This document shows, piece after piece, positions 34,571-43,676 of a stretch of 64,000 nucleotides of DNA. This DNA is from Methylobacterium durans (lineage in GTDB: Bacteria > Pseudomonadota > Alphaproteobacteria > Rhizobiales > Beijerinckiaceae). Where the stretch lies: the NCBI RefSeq assembly GCF_003173715.1, contig NZ_CP029550.1, forward strand, positions 620,001 through 684,000, given 5' to 3'. Position 1 is the stretch's first letter. Each line of letters starts with the position of its first letter. Below the pieces are notes generated by a model, which ran no database searches, was not told where the DNA came from, and saw only the letters and a program-made list of their open reading frames with translations. A program made the position numbers and the translations under genes.

Positions 34571-35777
34571 CTTCCTCCCTCCAGAAAAAGCTTTCCAAGG
34601 AGGCCGTATCGGCCGCCTGCTTCGAGCCCGCCTTGGCCGCCTTCTTGTTCAGGTCGAGGTAGCAGGTGAGGTTCAGCCGCCGGCAGCTGCCCCGGATCAG
34701 CGTACGCCGATGGCCGAAGAGCAGGACCGAATTTGCCCCCGCCCCCAGCCGCTTCAAGGCCTCGGTCTTGCTGGTGCCCTTGCCGCTCCTCACGAGCGTG
34801 ATGCCGGGCAGCAGCTCGGGAGGAGCCGCCTGGCCGGAGACGATGTGCACCCTGCACCCCGTGATGGCCTCGCGATCGACCACGCTCTGATAGGGCCAGT
34901 CGCACAGCTCAATCTGCGCGGCGTTGCCGGCATTCGCGACTTCCTGGGCCGCTCTGACAAAGGCCTCCGGATCGCACTCGGGCTGCCGCTGGTCAGCCGG
35001 CCAGTAGGTCTTCCTGCAGGTTGAGCAGTAGACGCCCCATACGCCGCGGCCGCTCTGGAGCGTGACGGCGCTCGGGTTCTCGTCCGGGTGGACAGGGCAG
35101 TGCACCGCCGTCTTTTGTTGGACCTCGCACAGCAACAACTGCCGTCCGTCAGCCGCCCGCAGCACCTGGTTGCGGGCGAGCGTGATCGCGGATCGGCGGC
35201 TGACGATCTCCTTCATCGTGAGGTCGGTGTTGTCCGGAAGAGCGGCATCGGCGATCAACTCGCGCAGCAGCGCGGGGCTGAGCTCGCCGCCGATGTGGTG
35301 CACCTGTGCCTTGCTGTTGCCGAAGCTGATACGAGCAGCGTCTGTCGCCGCCATGTCGCCTCCGAGGCTGCGGGTAAGGCCACGGTTGAGCTTCCGCATC
35401 CGCTTCGGGCAGGTGATCGTCTCAGGCAGGAGGTAGACCACGCGGAAGCGGTGGGCTTCCGGCTTGTGCCGCGCCGTCGTGTAGATCAGCAGGGCGTGCT
35501 GCTGGATCAGCGGGCTGGCGAGCGCCTCCTCGATCGTGGGTCCGTGATCGACATCCACCGAGGCGATATTGCACGCCTGGAAGTTTTCACCCTTCCGACG
35601 GCCGTGAAGCTGCGCGCAGTATGCCCAACCGTGCTGGGTCGTCGCGGCCGTGAATTCGTCAACACTAACCTCCGCGTTGTACCAGCCTTCGGCGAACAGC
35701 GATTTCTTCTTGGTCGTGTTCTTGTCGACGAGCTTCGGGTTGAGGGCGATCTTCAGCTTCCGCTGTGACAGGGACAT
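34560..35777 (-). CDS. CyRepA1-like replication protein, primase/Walker A N-terminal part (first of two ORFs)
   Basis: The 405-residue ORF has an archaeo-eukaryotic-primase-like region: SVDVDHG with the metal pair D75/D77, HRFR at 109-112, and DAARISFGN at 146-154. A zinc-ribbon-like group follows (C227, H230, C251, C254). The Walker A GKGTSKT is at 332-338, followed by the motif Ia-like LLFGHRRTLIRGSCRRL. It ends 67 residues after Walker A, before motif II, which is in the next ORF. Such primase-helicases start replication of plasmids and some integrated elements. The short linker at the split (SLESFFWREEDVG) has normal coding bias. Confidence 0.78.
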   Translation of the reverse strand: MSLSQRKLKIALNPKLVDKNTTKKKSLFAEGWYNAEVSVDEFTAATTQHGWAYCAQLHGRRKGENFQACNIASVDVDHGPTIEEALASPLIQQHALLIYTTARHKPEAHRFRVVYLLPETITCPKRMRKLNRGLTRSLGGDMAATDAARISFGNSKAQVHHIGGELSPALLRELIADAALPDNTDLTMKEIVSRRSAITLARNQVLRAADGRQLLLCEVQQKTAVHCPVHPDENPSAVTLQSGRGVWGVYCSTCRKTYWPADQRQPECDPEAFVRAAQEVANAGNAAQIELCDWPYQSVVDREAITGCRVHIVSGQAAPPELLPGITLVRSGKGTSKTEALKRLGAGANSVLLFGHRRTLIRGSCRRLNLTCYLDLNKKAAKAGSKQAADTASLESFFWREEDVG

Positions 35778-37326
35778 GCGTCATCCTCCCCTGCGAAGGG
35801 CTCTTTGGGTTCCTGTGTCGGACGGACACGCGGCGCGTCAGGTCCGTTGAGCGCGGATCCCGACTTGCCGATCTGCGTCAGCTCGCAAGCCGAACCGCCT
35901 CAGGTAGCCGCTCGCCGTCGAGGCGGCGCGGTGGGCATTCAGGGCATGCCCTCAGCCGCCCGGCCTTGATGGCGCGGGCCGTGCGAGGACGCGCGAGAGT
36001 TGGCATGGAGCGGCAGGGGTGTCAAGTACAGATGAATGATTTTGCAGGATTGTGGCCGGCAACAGCAATAGAGGGATATCGAAAAACTGCATATCTGACG
36101 AAGCGTGTGAGGGATAGAAAGCCTGTTTTTGAGAAAAACACGCTCGAGGACAAAGAACGCCTTCGAGGCGGACTCTAGGAGTCACAGGCGAAGAAACCCT
36201 CGAAGGCTCTCCTTCAGAAGAGCGCCCATAACCACAGCGTCCAGGCCAGATCCAGCTTCGCCTTTGGGCGCGAGCGGGTATCCAGAACCTGCAGGAAGGA
36301 TGGGATCGCAGAGGGACATTCCTGTCCATCCCATCACTGCGCATGAGCAGGTGAACGGCGGACCGGGATAAATAGAAGCACGGATCACTCGATCCGGCTC
36401 GTCATGCCCATACAAACCGGGTCCGATCCCCGGGGCTTGTGGCGGCTCCACTCAGTCCACCGTCTCGTCGGCCTGCACAGAGAGGCCGGGGTGTCTGGCT
36501 TCATCATCACAAGAAGGTCCCCACGGGACCAAGATGCTGGCATCAGACCAGCGCGTCACCCCCGCGTTCCCCGATCAGCCGGGGGTGACCGCCGCCGTAT
36601 CGACCTCATCGGTCGAGTGAACGAGCACGTAACAGGGCAACACGTACGGCCTGTCCTGACCGCAAGGTGTGCTGATCGAGTGTATCGCTCCGGGACGCCA
36701 GGCAGGTTCTCAGATCGACAGTTCGCCCCGGCAGGGTGAACTGTACCCTCCGAACACCCGGCAGATCCTCGGTCGAGATCACAAACAGAGATCCGGATCG
36801 AGACTCTAAATCGAGACTGCGAAGCGTCGGCCGAGCGCAGCGAGGCCGACCCGGTGACCTCAATAGATCGGACCGCCGCTGACGCGGTACGCGAGTTGAG
36901 CGGCCGAGCTGACCCTTGCTGTGCGTCGCTCCGCTCCGCTCGGGCTCGCTCCGCTTGCCACTCCATCTCGCGCAGGAAGTCACGCAATGATTGCAGATCC
37001 CGGAGCGGTGTCACTCGGCTATCCATCGTTGAGCTGAGCAGCGGGCTCTGCATCGCGCCAAACACGAATCTCCACCGCGCGTTGGTCGCAGTTTTCGATT
37101 CGAGAGTACAAAATAACTTTTGCGCGAATGAGGAGAGCGGGGCCGGTACCGACCTGAACCCGAGGCAGCGATCCGATCAGCGGCCGGAGCGAGGGAAGCC
37201 GTGACGTCATGCTGCTCTGGTGGCCGCCGGGGCGTCACTTCTCCTCCCGAGGACCGCCCGCGCCGATTGCGCAGGTCGCGCGCAGTGACAGCAGTCAGCT
37301 TCAGGACACCTGCCGACCCGGTACAC
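35778..37326. other. 1.5-kb gene-poor stretch upstream of the replication gene
   Basis: I see no convincing gene here. A short minus-strand reading from 37026 (MDSRVTPLRDLQSLRDFLREMEWQAERA) has a plausible beginning but dissolves into low-complexity after about 50 codons. A GTTTTTGAGAAAAAC palindrome lies near 36125-36139. The stretch 35778-36180 is AT-richer towards its right end and would hold the replication-gene promoter and possibly an origin. Confidence 0.4.
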
Positions 37327-37662
37327 TCAGCGGCAAGAGACGACGATCCTGATCCGGCTCGGCCAGCCCTGCAACTCGCTCATCTCCGCGAACGCCTCGT
37401 ACCCTGAGTCATTCTGCGAGACCGAGGTGCCCGCGAGGCCGATTACCTGACCCTTGTCGTTCAGGGCGACGATCTGAATGCGGACATCGCTCGCGAATCG
37501 ATTACCTCGGCTCGACACGATCTCTCCCAGGACCTCGAGGCGCGGCTCGCCCCTGTACCCCGTCTCATCAAGCAGAGCGAGCAGTCCTCCGAGACGGACA
37601 CCCGCCCGTTCCTCTTACTCGGGATCGCGCTCGAGCAGGTCAGTCACCTCACGCTTAGCCAT
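37327..37662 (-). pseudogene. Hypothetical 111-codon gene with an in-frame TAA
   Basis: GGAGG precedes the ATG at 37662. The frame reads MAKREVTDLLERDPE, then TAA at 37617-37615, and continues without any other stop for 95 codons. The continuation (EERAGVRLGGLLALLDETGYRGEPRLEVLGEI ... RIVVSCR) has strong GC3 before and after the stop. Thus a single nonsense change (for example from CAA, GAA or AAA) interrupts an otherwise intact gene. A GTG-started fragment at 37518-37327 could still be made. No family is recognised. Confidence 0.65.
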
Positions 37663-37819
37663 GAACGCCTCCATGAGGGGATGAGACCATGAGGATTCGT
37701 CGTGTTCAGCCTGCGGGGTTGTGCGGCTCCTCAAGCGTCATCGGGGCGGTAAGACGGTGGCGAGGAGGACGATCCCTCTCATCCCGCCCGGGCCGATAGG
37801 CTCACCAACCCGACCTGCC

Positions 37820-38239
37820 ATGGAGTGCATCCTGCCTGCTGCGACGTTGCCCGTCCTGACCGAAGCGCACCTCATCCGCAGCGCACAGGCAGCGATCGCC
37901 GAGCACCGTCTCGGCATCCAGCGCGGCGCGACCGAGCCCCTCTTCGTCGACGAGGACGGTGCGGTTTGTGCGATCGGGGCGGCGCTCTCGGTATCGGTCT
38001 TGGAGGCCATTCTGATGAACGGCGACGAGCGGCTGACCTGGCTGGCGCTGGTGCGGGCCGGCTACTTCACCCACGCCAACCTCCGAACGGTCGAGGCGCT
38101 CGCATCCTTGCAGCTCGGCTATGACGCCTGCTTCCTGGATGGCCGGCTCGACGGCGAGCGGGTGCGTCGGTTCTGCGCCTACGTCTCTTCCCTCGACCCA
38201 AATGATCCGCCTCCGCTGTGGCCGAGCGAGCTGGCGTGA
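37820..38239 (+). CDS. Hypothetical protein (DUF6197-like)
   Basis: From the ATG at 37820 the product is 139 residues (MECILPAATLPVLTEAHLIRSAQAAI). The segment LFVDEDGAVCAIGAALSVSV resembles the DG-x-CA-x-GA core of DUF6197-type proteins. The rest is helical, ending SSLDPNDPPPLWPSELA. GC3 is high. No clear ribosome site is seen, so the start could be upstream in the same frame (to 37721). Function is unknown. Confidence 0.6.
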   Translation: MECILPAATLPVLTEAHLIRSAQAAIAEHRLGIQRGATEPLFVDEDGAVCAIGAALSVSVLEAILMNGDERLTWLALVRAGYFTHANLRTVEALASLQLGYDACFLDGRLDGERVRRFCAYVSSLDPNDPPPLWPSELA

Positions 38240-38319
38240 TGGTGGTAGCGCGTCTCCGGTGACCGTAGGCCGGGAGCGCTTCGCCTAAGTAGCGGGAACG
38301 CGGATGGGAGGAGTGCTGG

Positions 38320-38547
38320 ATGGGGCGGATCAAGGATGGCGGCCGTTCCGCTCGGCTCATCAAGAGGCGGCGCACCCGTCCCGCAAAAGCGCTCACCTTT
38401 CGTGATCTGCACGCGGCGGAGCGCGACGGCAAAAGCTCTCAGGAACATGGGACTTCGGGCAGCGGATTTCCGCGCGCCTCGGATGCGATTGCCAAGCCGG
38501 CTCCTCAGGGTGGCAGTGAGGTCGTCATCAACCACGTTTTGGTCTGA
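38320..38547 (+). CDS. Hypothetical small basic protein
   Basis: GGAGGAG lies seven to eight bases before the ATG at 38320, the main support for this 75-residue ORF. The product is basic (RLIKRRRTRPAKALTFRDLHAAERDGKSS). It has no family likeness and its C-terminal half is low-complexity. It could be spurious. Confidence 0.35.
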   Translation: MGRIKDGGRSARLIKRRRTRPAKALTFRDLHAAERDGKSSQEHGTSGSGFPRASDAIAKPAPQGGSEVVINHVLV

Positions 38548-38769
38548 GCCAGTGCGGGAGACGGTCTCAATCCGCGAGGCGCGGTTCCAAGCTGCTCCTC
38601 GCTACCGTGGTCAGATCCTTCTGTGGAAATGCCGGAGCCACGGCTGTTCGATCCCTCCGCGCCACCGTTAGGCTTCCGTCCTTGTCTGCCGGCAAAGGTG
38701 CTGGCGGTCGGAAGTAGCGGATTTGGACCAAGCGGCGCCGTGAGCTAGCCCCTCGACAGCATCGCCAGC

Positions 38770-39627
38770 GTGCTCGAAGAGACGGGCGAGTACCGGGTGC
38801 TGCGCCGAGTTCCGCCGTTCGTCCCCTGTCCTGTTCAGCCCGACGAGCCGACCTTCTTCGGCCTGATCCTCGACACCGAGACCACCGGCGTCGATTTCGG
38901 GCAGGACGAGGTGATCGAGCTCGGCGTCATCAAGTTCGAGTACGGTGCCAGCGGTCGGATCTACCGCGTGCTGGAGAGCTTCAACCAACTCCATCAGCCC
39001 AGCCGGCCGATCCCGCCCGAGATCGCCCGGCTGACCGGCATCACCGATGGCGATGTCGCCGGGCAGCGGATCGACGATGCGGCGGTGGAGAGGCTCGCGG
39101 CCGATGCGGCGGTGGTGATCGCCCACAACGCCAGCTTCGACCGGCAGATGTGCGAGCGGCGCTGGCCCGTGTTCGCCGAGCGGAACTGGGCATGCTCCCT
39201 CAACCAAGTGCCCTGGCGCGAGGAAGGTCACGAGGGGCTGAAGCTCGGCTACCTGCTGATCGACTGCGGCTACTTCCACCAGGGCCATCGGGCGATCGAC
39301 GACTGCCACGCCTTGCTCCAGCTGCTGGCACGACCGCTGAAGACATCCGGCCGCTTGGCCCTTTCCTGCCTGCTGGAGACGGCGCGCAAGCCGACGGTGC
39401 GGCTGTGGGCGGAAGGGTCACCGATCGAGACCAAGGACCTGAAGGCGCGCAGCTATCGCTGGAGCCAGCGTCGACGTAGCTGGTACATCGATCTGGACGA
39501 GGCGCAGATCGAGATCGAGCGCACGTTCCTGAGCGAGGCGATCTTCCGGCGCCCTGTGGTGCACCTGCCTGCGGATCGGTTCACGGCCCGCGACCGCTTC
39601 TCGGCGCGGGTGAACCCGGAGCTCTGA
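38770..39627 (+). CDS. DnaQ-like 3'-5' exonuclease (DEDDh)
   Basis: A GTG start gives 285 residues. The exonuclease motifs are LILDTETTGVDFGQDEVIELG (ExoI, D and E), VVIAHNASFDRQM (ExoII) and HRAIDDCHAL (ExoIII with His and Asp). This places it with epsilon-like DEDDh nucleases. The C-terminal 90 residues (LKARSYRWSQRRRSWYIDLDE) form an extra basic domain not found in DnaQ and resemble a DUF found in element-borne exonucleases. It probably serves replication or repair of the integrated element. Upstream residues are blocked by a stop, so the start is uncertain by a few codons. Confidence 0.85.
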   Translation: MLEETGEYRVLRRVPPFVPCPVQPDEPTFFGLILDTETTGVDFGQDEVIELGVIKFEYGASGRIYRVLESFNQLHQPSRPIPPEIARLTGITDGDVAGQRIDDAAVERLAADAAVVIAHNASFDRQMCERRWPVFAERNWACSLNQVPWREEGHEGLKLGYLLIDCGYFHQGHRAIDDCHALLQLLARPLKTSGRLALSCLLETARKPTVRLWAEGSPIETKDLKARSYRWSQRRRSWYIDLDEAQIEIERTFLSEAIFRRPVVHLPADRFTARDRFSARVNPEL

Positions 39628-39778
39628 GGACGGAGAAGTTCTCAATCTGGAAGGGTGCTTAGCGGTCCGTCAGACCGCTCGGCCTTCGCCCGCCCCTTCC
39701 CTTTTCACATGCAAGTTCGGCTCGGGGTTGCAGGTGAGGTCAGTTCCCTGCGGGAAAGCGGACCGTCGGAATTGCGCC

Positions 39779-39905
39779 GATTGTGTTGAAAAACTCCGCG
39801 GCGCGATCAAAGTCCTCTATAGCTAGTATTTGTCGCTCGATACGAACCCAGGTGTTGTAGGTTGATGTCCTCGAAAGGGGGCAAACGGAGTTTTTCAACA
39901 CAATC
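39779..39905. mobile_element. MITE-like element with 20-base terminal inverted repeats, copy 1
   Basis: The 127-base element starts GATTGTGTTGAAAAACTCCG and ends with its exact inverse. A near-identical element, in opposite orientation, is at 60462-60597; they differ by one base in a run of G/C. It encodes no transposase. The minus-strand ORF across it is incidental. The insertion lies between the exonuclease and the deacetylase genes. Confidence 0.85.
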
Positions 39906-40167
39906 CGCCCAAAGCCGCCATCTGGCCGCTCCGAACGGCTTCTCGAAAGCGGGCATTCGTCGACTGGGCGTGATGAAGCCAGTGAGTGGATCCATAACCG
40001 GCAACGCCTGCTCATGAAGAGCAGTACGCTGCCGAGCCGGACCCGGTCTGGGCGGACTTTAGGACCCGGCACCGGACAAGTGCAGGACCTCCTGTGCGCC
40101 CGCAAGAGTGCGCGAATGTCGCGTGAACGCGTTTACGGAGCCTTCCTTCGCCGCTCTTACCGCAGGA

Positions 40168-41289
40168 TCACGACAGCGGGCGGGGTGCCGACTCACCTTG
40201 GTGGCCCAACGCCTCTCCGCCTTTTCGGACCACACGCTGCACCGGCTGAGGCGCCGGCAACCGCGCCAGCGACGCGGTCTCTGCCATGGTGCGGCTTTCC
40301 ATCCCGTAAGTGTCCCGCAATCTCGCGAAATGCGAGAGGATTTGATCCAGCACAGCCAGATTCTCCGCGAGGTCCGTGCCGAAATTCTCGGGATGCCACC
40401 AAAGATGGAAGATTTCGTCGCGGCGCGCGGCGTTTGTCATTGCCTGCCTGATCCGGCGAAGGCGCAGAGGCTCCAAGAGCCGCAGGCGCCGCGACCAAGG
40501 CCGCAGGAACATGCTCGCCGGCACCGCGACCGGGAGACGGCCGTCATCATCCGCCGAAATCACGTAGCTCTGGTGTCCGGACAGGTTGAGATACGCGTCG
40601 GCCAGTCGGGCGGCGCGGATCCATATCCTCTGCCGTCCATCCGGGCGGGCGCGATACATCCAGCCGCGCTGATTGCTGCGATAAACAGTCAGCCCGAATT
40701 CGCGGCAGATCGACAGGTAGGCCGGGTTGTACTGATTTCTCGGAAAGACCAGGGACGTCAAGGTGATGTCGAAGGACGAGGCGGCCTGTACGGCAGCCCT
40801 GAGATCGTCCCGGAACTCATCGGCGGTCTGCCCAGCCTCCAGGGCGTAGTAGTGGGAGAACGTGTGGGTTCCGATCTCCTGTCCCGGGCAATCCTGGATC
40901 CGGCGCACGAGCGATCCGGCGAAGTGGTAAGGATCGTCCTGCTCCGTCGAGCCGATCGCGTCGAGCGTGGGATAGGGCGAGAGATGCGCATTCTCGTAGC
41001 GCGGCTTCGCAGCCGGCACGGCTGCCATCATCTCGTCCTTCGCGTCGAAGAACAGCAGGCCGACGGTCGCCCAAGTTGCTCGAATACCCTGGGCAGCAAA
41101 CCTGTCGAGCATCTCGCCGACTGCGCGGCGGCCTCCGAGAAGGTTCGCCTGATCGTGCGCGAGGATGCGCTTGTCGCGAACGCCCCAGAACAGCTCAAAA
41201 TCCAACGAGATGACGAACGTTCCGCCCATCCAGGGCTCCTTGATCTGCGAAAACAGCTCACGTTTCCGGTCAGCCGCCTGAGTATGCAC
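40168..41289 (-). CDS. Polysaccharide deacetylase family protein (NodB-like)
   Basis: The 373-residue protein has the NodB-type TFVISLDFELFWG (catalytic/metal Asp) near residue 30. IGTHTFSHYYAL gives the metal-binding H-x3-H. A barrel segment (LVFPRNQYNPAYLSICREFGL) and a late HLWWHPENFG supply the rest of the active site. There is no signal peptide, so it acts in the cytoplasm, for example on lipid- or sugar-linked N-acetyl groups. Such DUF-type deacetylases often accompany surface-glycan synthesis, but no glycan genes are next to it. Confidence 0.82.
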   Translation of the reverse strand: MHTQAADRKRELFSQIKEPWMGGTFVISLDFELFWGVRDKRILAHDQANLLGGRRAVGEMLDRFAAQGIRATWATVGLLFFDAKDEMMAAVPAAKPRYENAHLSPYPTLDAIGSTEQDDPYHFAGSLVRRIQDCPGQEIGTHTFSHYYALEAGQTADEFRDDLRAAVQAASSFDITLTSLVFPRNQYNPAYLSICREFGLTVYRSNQRGWMYRARPDGRQRIWIRAARLADAYLNLSGHQSYVISADDDGRLPVAVPASMFLRPWSRRLRLLEPLRLRRIRQAMTNAARRDEIFHLWWHPENFGTDLAENLAVLDQILSHFARLRDTYGMESRTMAETASLARLPAPQPVQRVVRKGGEALGHQGESAPRPLS

Positions 41290-41883
41290 GGCTCAGATGG
41301 GGTTTTGAGCTTTGCCGGCCTTCGAACCTGAACCATATCTTGTTATTTTCTTCGAGCACCTGAAGGAAAAAGCCTCGGGCGGCAAGAAAGCGCAACGCCT
41401 CGCTAAACAGGGTGTCACCGTCGCACAAATCGCCTGCCATCACATGAGGACCCTAAATTTTCACGAGAGAGCGCAGCGTGATCAGATAGATAAGAATTTC
41501 GGCGACGTTAATCTTACGCGCACCCACCTAATCCGAGCTTGAAGACCAAACACTATATTCAGCCAATTGCACACAGTCCATTTCACTATCGGATGAGTAC
41601 GCTACGGCACCGGAAGCATCGGGTCGGGACAGGTGGTACTAATCCGTATCTAGCGCCTTAAAATTATTGCAAATCATGCTGGATTATTTCATCCCTCCGA
41701 ACGTGAAAGGAAAACGTACACCATCGATGCTTCCTGATCACGCTGCTCCTGCGGCGCTTATAAGCTACTTACGTAGTCTGATCGGGAGAGGTACGGGTGT
41801 TTGCTAGTGGCGATGCTTGGAGAGCTAAGGCGGGGTGCCGGATCCTTTATCGAAATAAAACTAATTATCTGAGGGGGCCCAAG
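41290..41883. other. AT-rich region upstream of the response regulator
   Basis: Nearly 600 bases without a supported gene; AT-rich from 41460 to 41720 and likely to hold the regulator's promoter. No clear palindrome stands out. Confidence 0.45.
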
Positions 41884-42537
41884 GTGAACGAGATCCGTGC
41901 CGTCGTCATCGATAGCGATCCGCTGTTCCGCACCGGCGTCGCCTACACCCTGAACGGCGAGGCCGACATCGCGGTCGTCGGAGAGGGCGCGTCGGCGTCC
42001 GACGCGTTCCGCCTCGCGGCCGACCTGAAGCCGAGCGTCATCGTCCTCGACATCGGGATACTCGGCGGCGGCGCGGAGGCGGTCGAGACCCTCGTCGCCC
42101 ATTGCGCCGACGTGAAGATCCTGATGCTGACGAGCATCGTGGACGACCAGCAGGTCTGCGCCGCGATGCAGGGCGGCGCCTGGGGCTACGTGCTCAAGGG
42201 CGTCAGCGGCCCGGAGCTGGTGCAATCCGTGCGGGTGATTCACCGTGGCGAGCGCTACGTCACGCCGGCGCTGGCCGCCCGCCTCTTCGCCAAGCCGCGG
42301 AACCCGGCCCCGAGGCCCGAGCAGACCCTGTTCTCGAGCCTGACCGGCCGCGAGGAGCAGATCCTGACGCTGCTGGCGGAGGGGCTGAGCAACAAGGAGA
42401 TCGGCGGGCGCCTCGAGATCAGCGAGAAGACGGTCAAGCATTACCTGACCATCATCCTCGACAAGCTCAACGTCCGAAACCGCGTCCAGGCCGCCCTCGT
42501 CGCCTCCAGTCACCTGAGCTTAGAGGCCGTCCGATAA
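41884..42537 (+). CDS. NarL/LuxR-type response regulator
   Basis: A GTG start behind a G-rich ribosome site gives 217 residues. The receiver domain (about 1-120) has DSDP near the N-terminus and the phospho-acceptor Asp in VIVLDIGIL. The C-terminal LuxR HTH (about 150-210) reads LTGREEQILTLLAEGLSNKEIGGRLEISEKTVKHYLTIIL. No kinase gene is adjacent. The broken regulator at 52.3 kb has the same overall design. Confidence 0.88.
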   Translation: MNEIRAVVIDSDPLFRTGVAYTLNGEADIAVVGEGASASDAFRLAADLKPSVIVLDIGILGGGAEAVETLVAHCADVKILMLTSIVDDQQVCAAMQGGAWGYVLKGVSGPELVQSVRVIHRGERYVTPALAARLFAKPRNPAPRPEQTLFSSLTGREEQILTLLAEGLSNKEIGGRLEISEKTVKHYLTIILDKLNVRNRVQAALVASSHLSLEAVR

Positions 42538-42753
42538 TCCATAGAGCGCGCACAGGGTCGGATGAGGATCATGGCGGCCGCACCGTGGAGGCTCGTGACC
42601 GCAGGAGGCACTTCGATCTGAGCGATCCTCTCAGCCGCACTGATTGAGCGGGCCGCTGCTATCGTACGTCTAATCCCGATTGCGAAAACGCGCTGAGGGC
42701 CCGGTTCCTCAGGGTAGCGCCACCCCGACGGAGGCAGACACGCCTGTATGCGA

Positions 42754-43089
42754 TCAACGACAGGGCCACGCCTTGAGTAGCGCGGTCGCAGCAAGATCGC
42801 CCGCTCGGTGGCGCCGGCCCTCCGGATGATCAGTGAGGTGCTTGCAAACAGCTTCTGTCACTTGCTTAGCGGAAACTCCGTCAGGAATGCAGAACGGCCT
42901 CAGTTCTTCGGCGGCGGGTGCTGTCGAGTCAACAATGCCCATCATGTAAACGTTGAGCATACTGTCCAACTCTAGCGACATGTTTTTTTGAGAGCAAAGT
43001 TCCTGCAGCCTGACGCCACTTAGGTAGAAGGCATGGGCGCAAGCGGGTATACAGGCGAGCACTAGGATCAGCGCCAATCGTGTCATCAT
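42754..43089 (-). CDS. Rap1a/Tai-like secreted protein
   Basis: AGGAGT precedes tandem ATGs. The 111-residue product has a signal peptide (MMTRLALILVLACIPACAHA). The mature part has the Rap1a/Tai pattern: LQELCSQ, MGIVDS, FCIPDGVSAKQVTEAVCKHLTDHPE and ALLKAWPC, with paired Cys. The family includes immunity proteins against type VI effectors, though many members are orphan periplasmic proteins. No effector gene lies beside it, so immunity is not implied. Confidence 0.72.
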   Translation of the reverse strand: MMTRLALILVLACIPACAHAFYLSGVRLQELCSQKNMSLELDSMLNVYMMGIVDSTAPAAEELRPFCIPDGVSAKQVTEAVCKHLTDHPEGRRHRAGDLAATALLKAWPCR

Positions 43090-43430
43090 GCCACCCTGTA
43101 CTCCTGGAGGGCGCTCTCTACGACACGGGCATCACACCACCTTAAGGGTTAACGACGGCCGAACAACCGAACGAACCATTGCTTGGACTTCGAATTGAGG
43201 CAAAGATCCACAGCTCCCCGAGCATGGAAGCAGGTGCATAGCCGAGGAAGCCTGCCGAGATGCGCGAAATTTTCTCAACCGTACAGGTGTCGACTCACGA
43301 AAAGGTCGATGCGAGGTCTCGGATGACGGCGCGGTCCCAGCCCGATCGGATCAAGGCGCTGCCTCGCCCCATCTCCAGCTCCTTCGGTCCCGGCTGATCC
43401 TCGCAATCAGCCCGGTCCAAAGCCAGCCGG
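43090..43430. other. Gene-free stretch
   Basis: About 340 bases with no supported gene; it separates the Rap1a-like gene from the GAF fragment and probably contains rearranged remnants. Confidence 0.4.
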
Positions 43431-43628
43431 TCAGGTCACGACCTCGGCCTTGAAGAATTGGCGCCCGTCACTGACCAGGTTGACCACGGCGATCGGGGTC
43501 TCGCACAGCTCGGCGGCAGCCTCCGCGATCTCGTCGAAGTCCTGCTCGCGCGGGGTGTCGAGCAGGTGGTAGCGGCCGAGAGCGCGAAGGCGTTCGGCTT
43601 CGTCCTCGCTGGTACAGGCGCGACCCAT
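43431..43628 (-). pseudogene. GAF-domain sensor protein, N-terminal fragment
   Basis: The 65-residue ORF (SEDEAERLRALGRYHLLDTPREQDFDEIAEAAAEL ... VVNLVSDGRQFFKAEV) matches the start of the GAF domain in rhizobial two-component sensors. There the domain would go on for another 80 residues, followed by a kinase or HWE module. Here it stops right after FFKAEV. No continuation is visible in the other frames, so this looks like a truncated remnant. Confidence 0.7.
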
Positions 43629-43676
43629 CGTACAGACAGGCTCGAGAGGCCCAAGTGATTCCGTGAAATGCGCCTC

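Noticed and set aside
36556..37065. A 169-codon minus-strand ORF
   Set aside because: Only the first 50 codons look plausible; the rest is low-complexity with no family and poor codon bias.
39740..40105. A 121-codon minus-strand ORF across the MITE
   Set aside because: It consists mostly of the MITE sequence and has no ribosome site.
41758..42513. A 251-codon frame antisense to the NarL-type regulator
   Set aside because: The plus strand encodes a complete receiver and HTH; the antisense has no domain.
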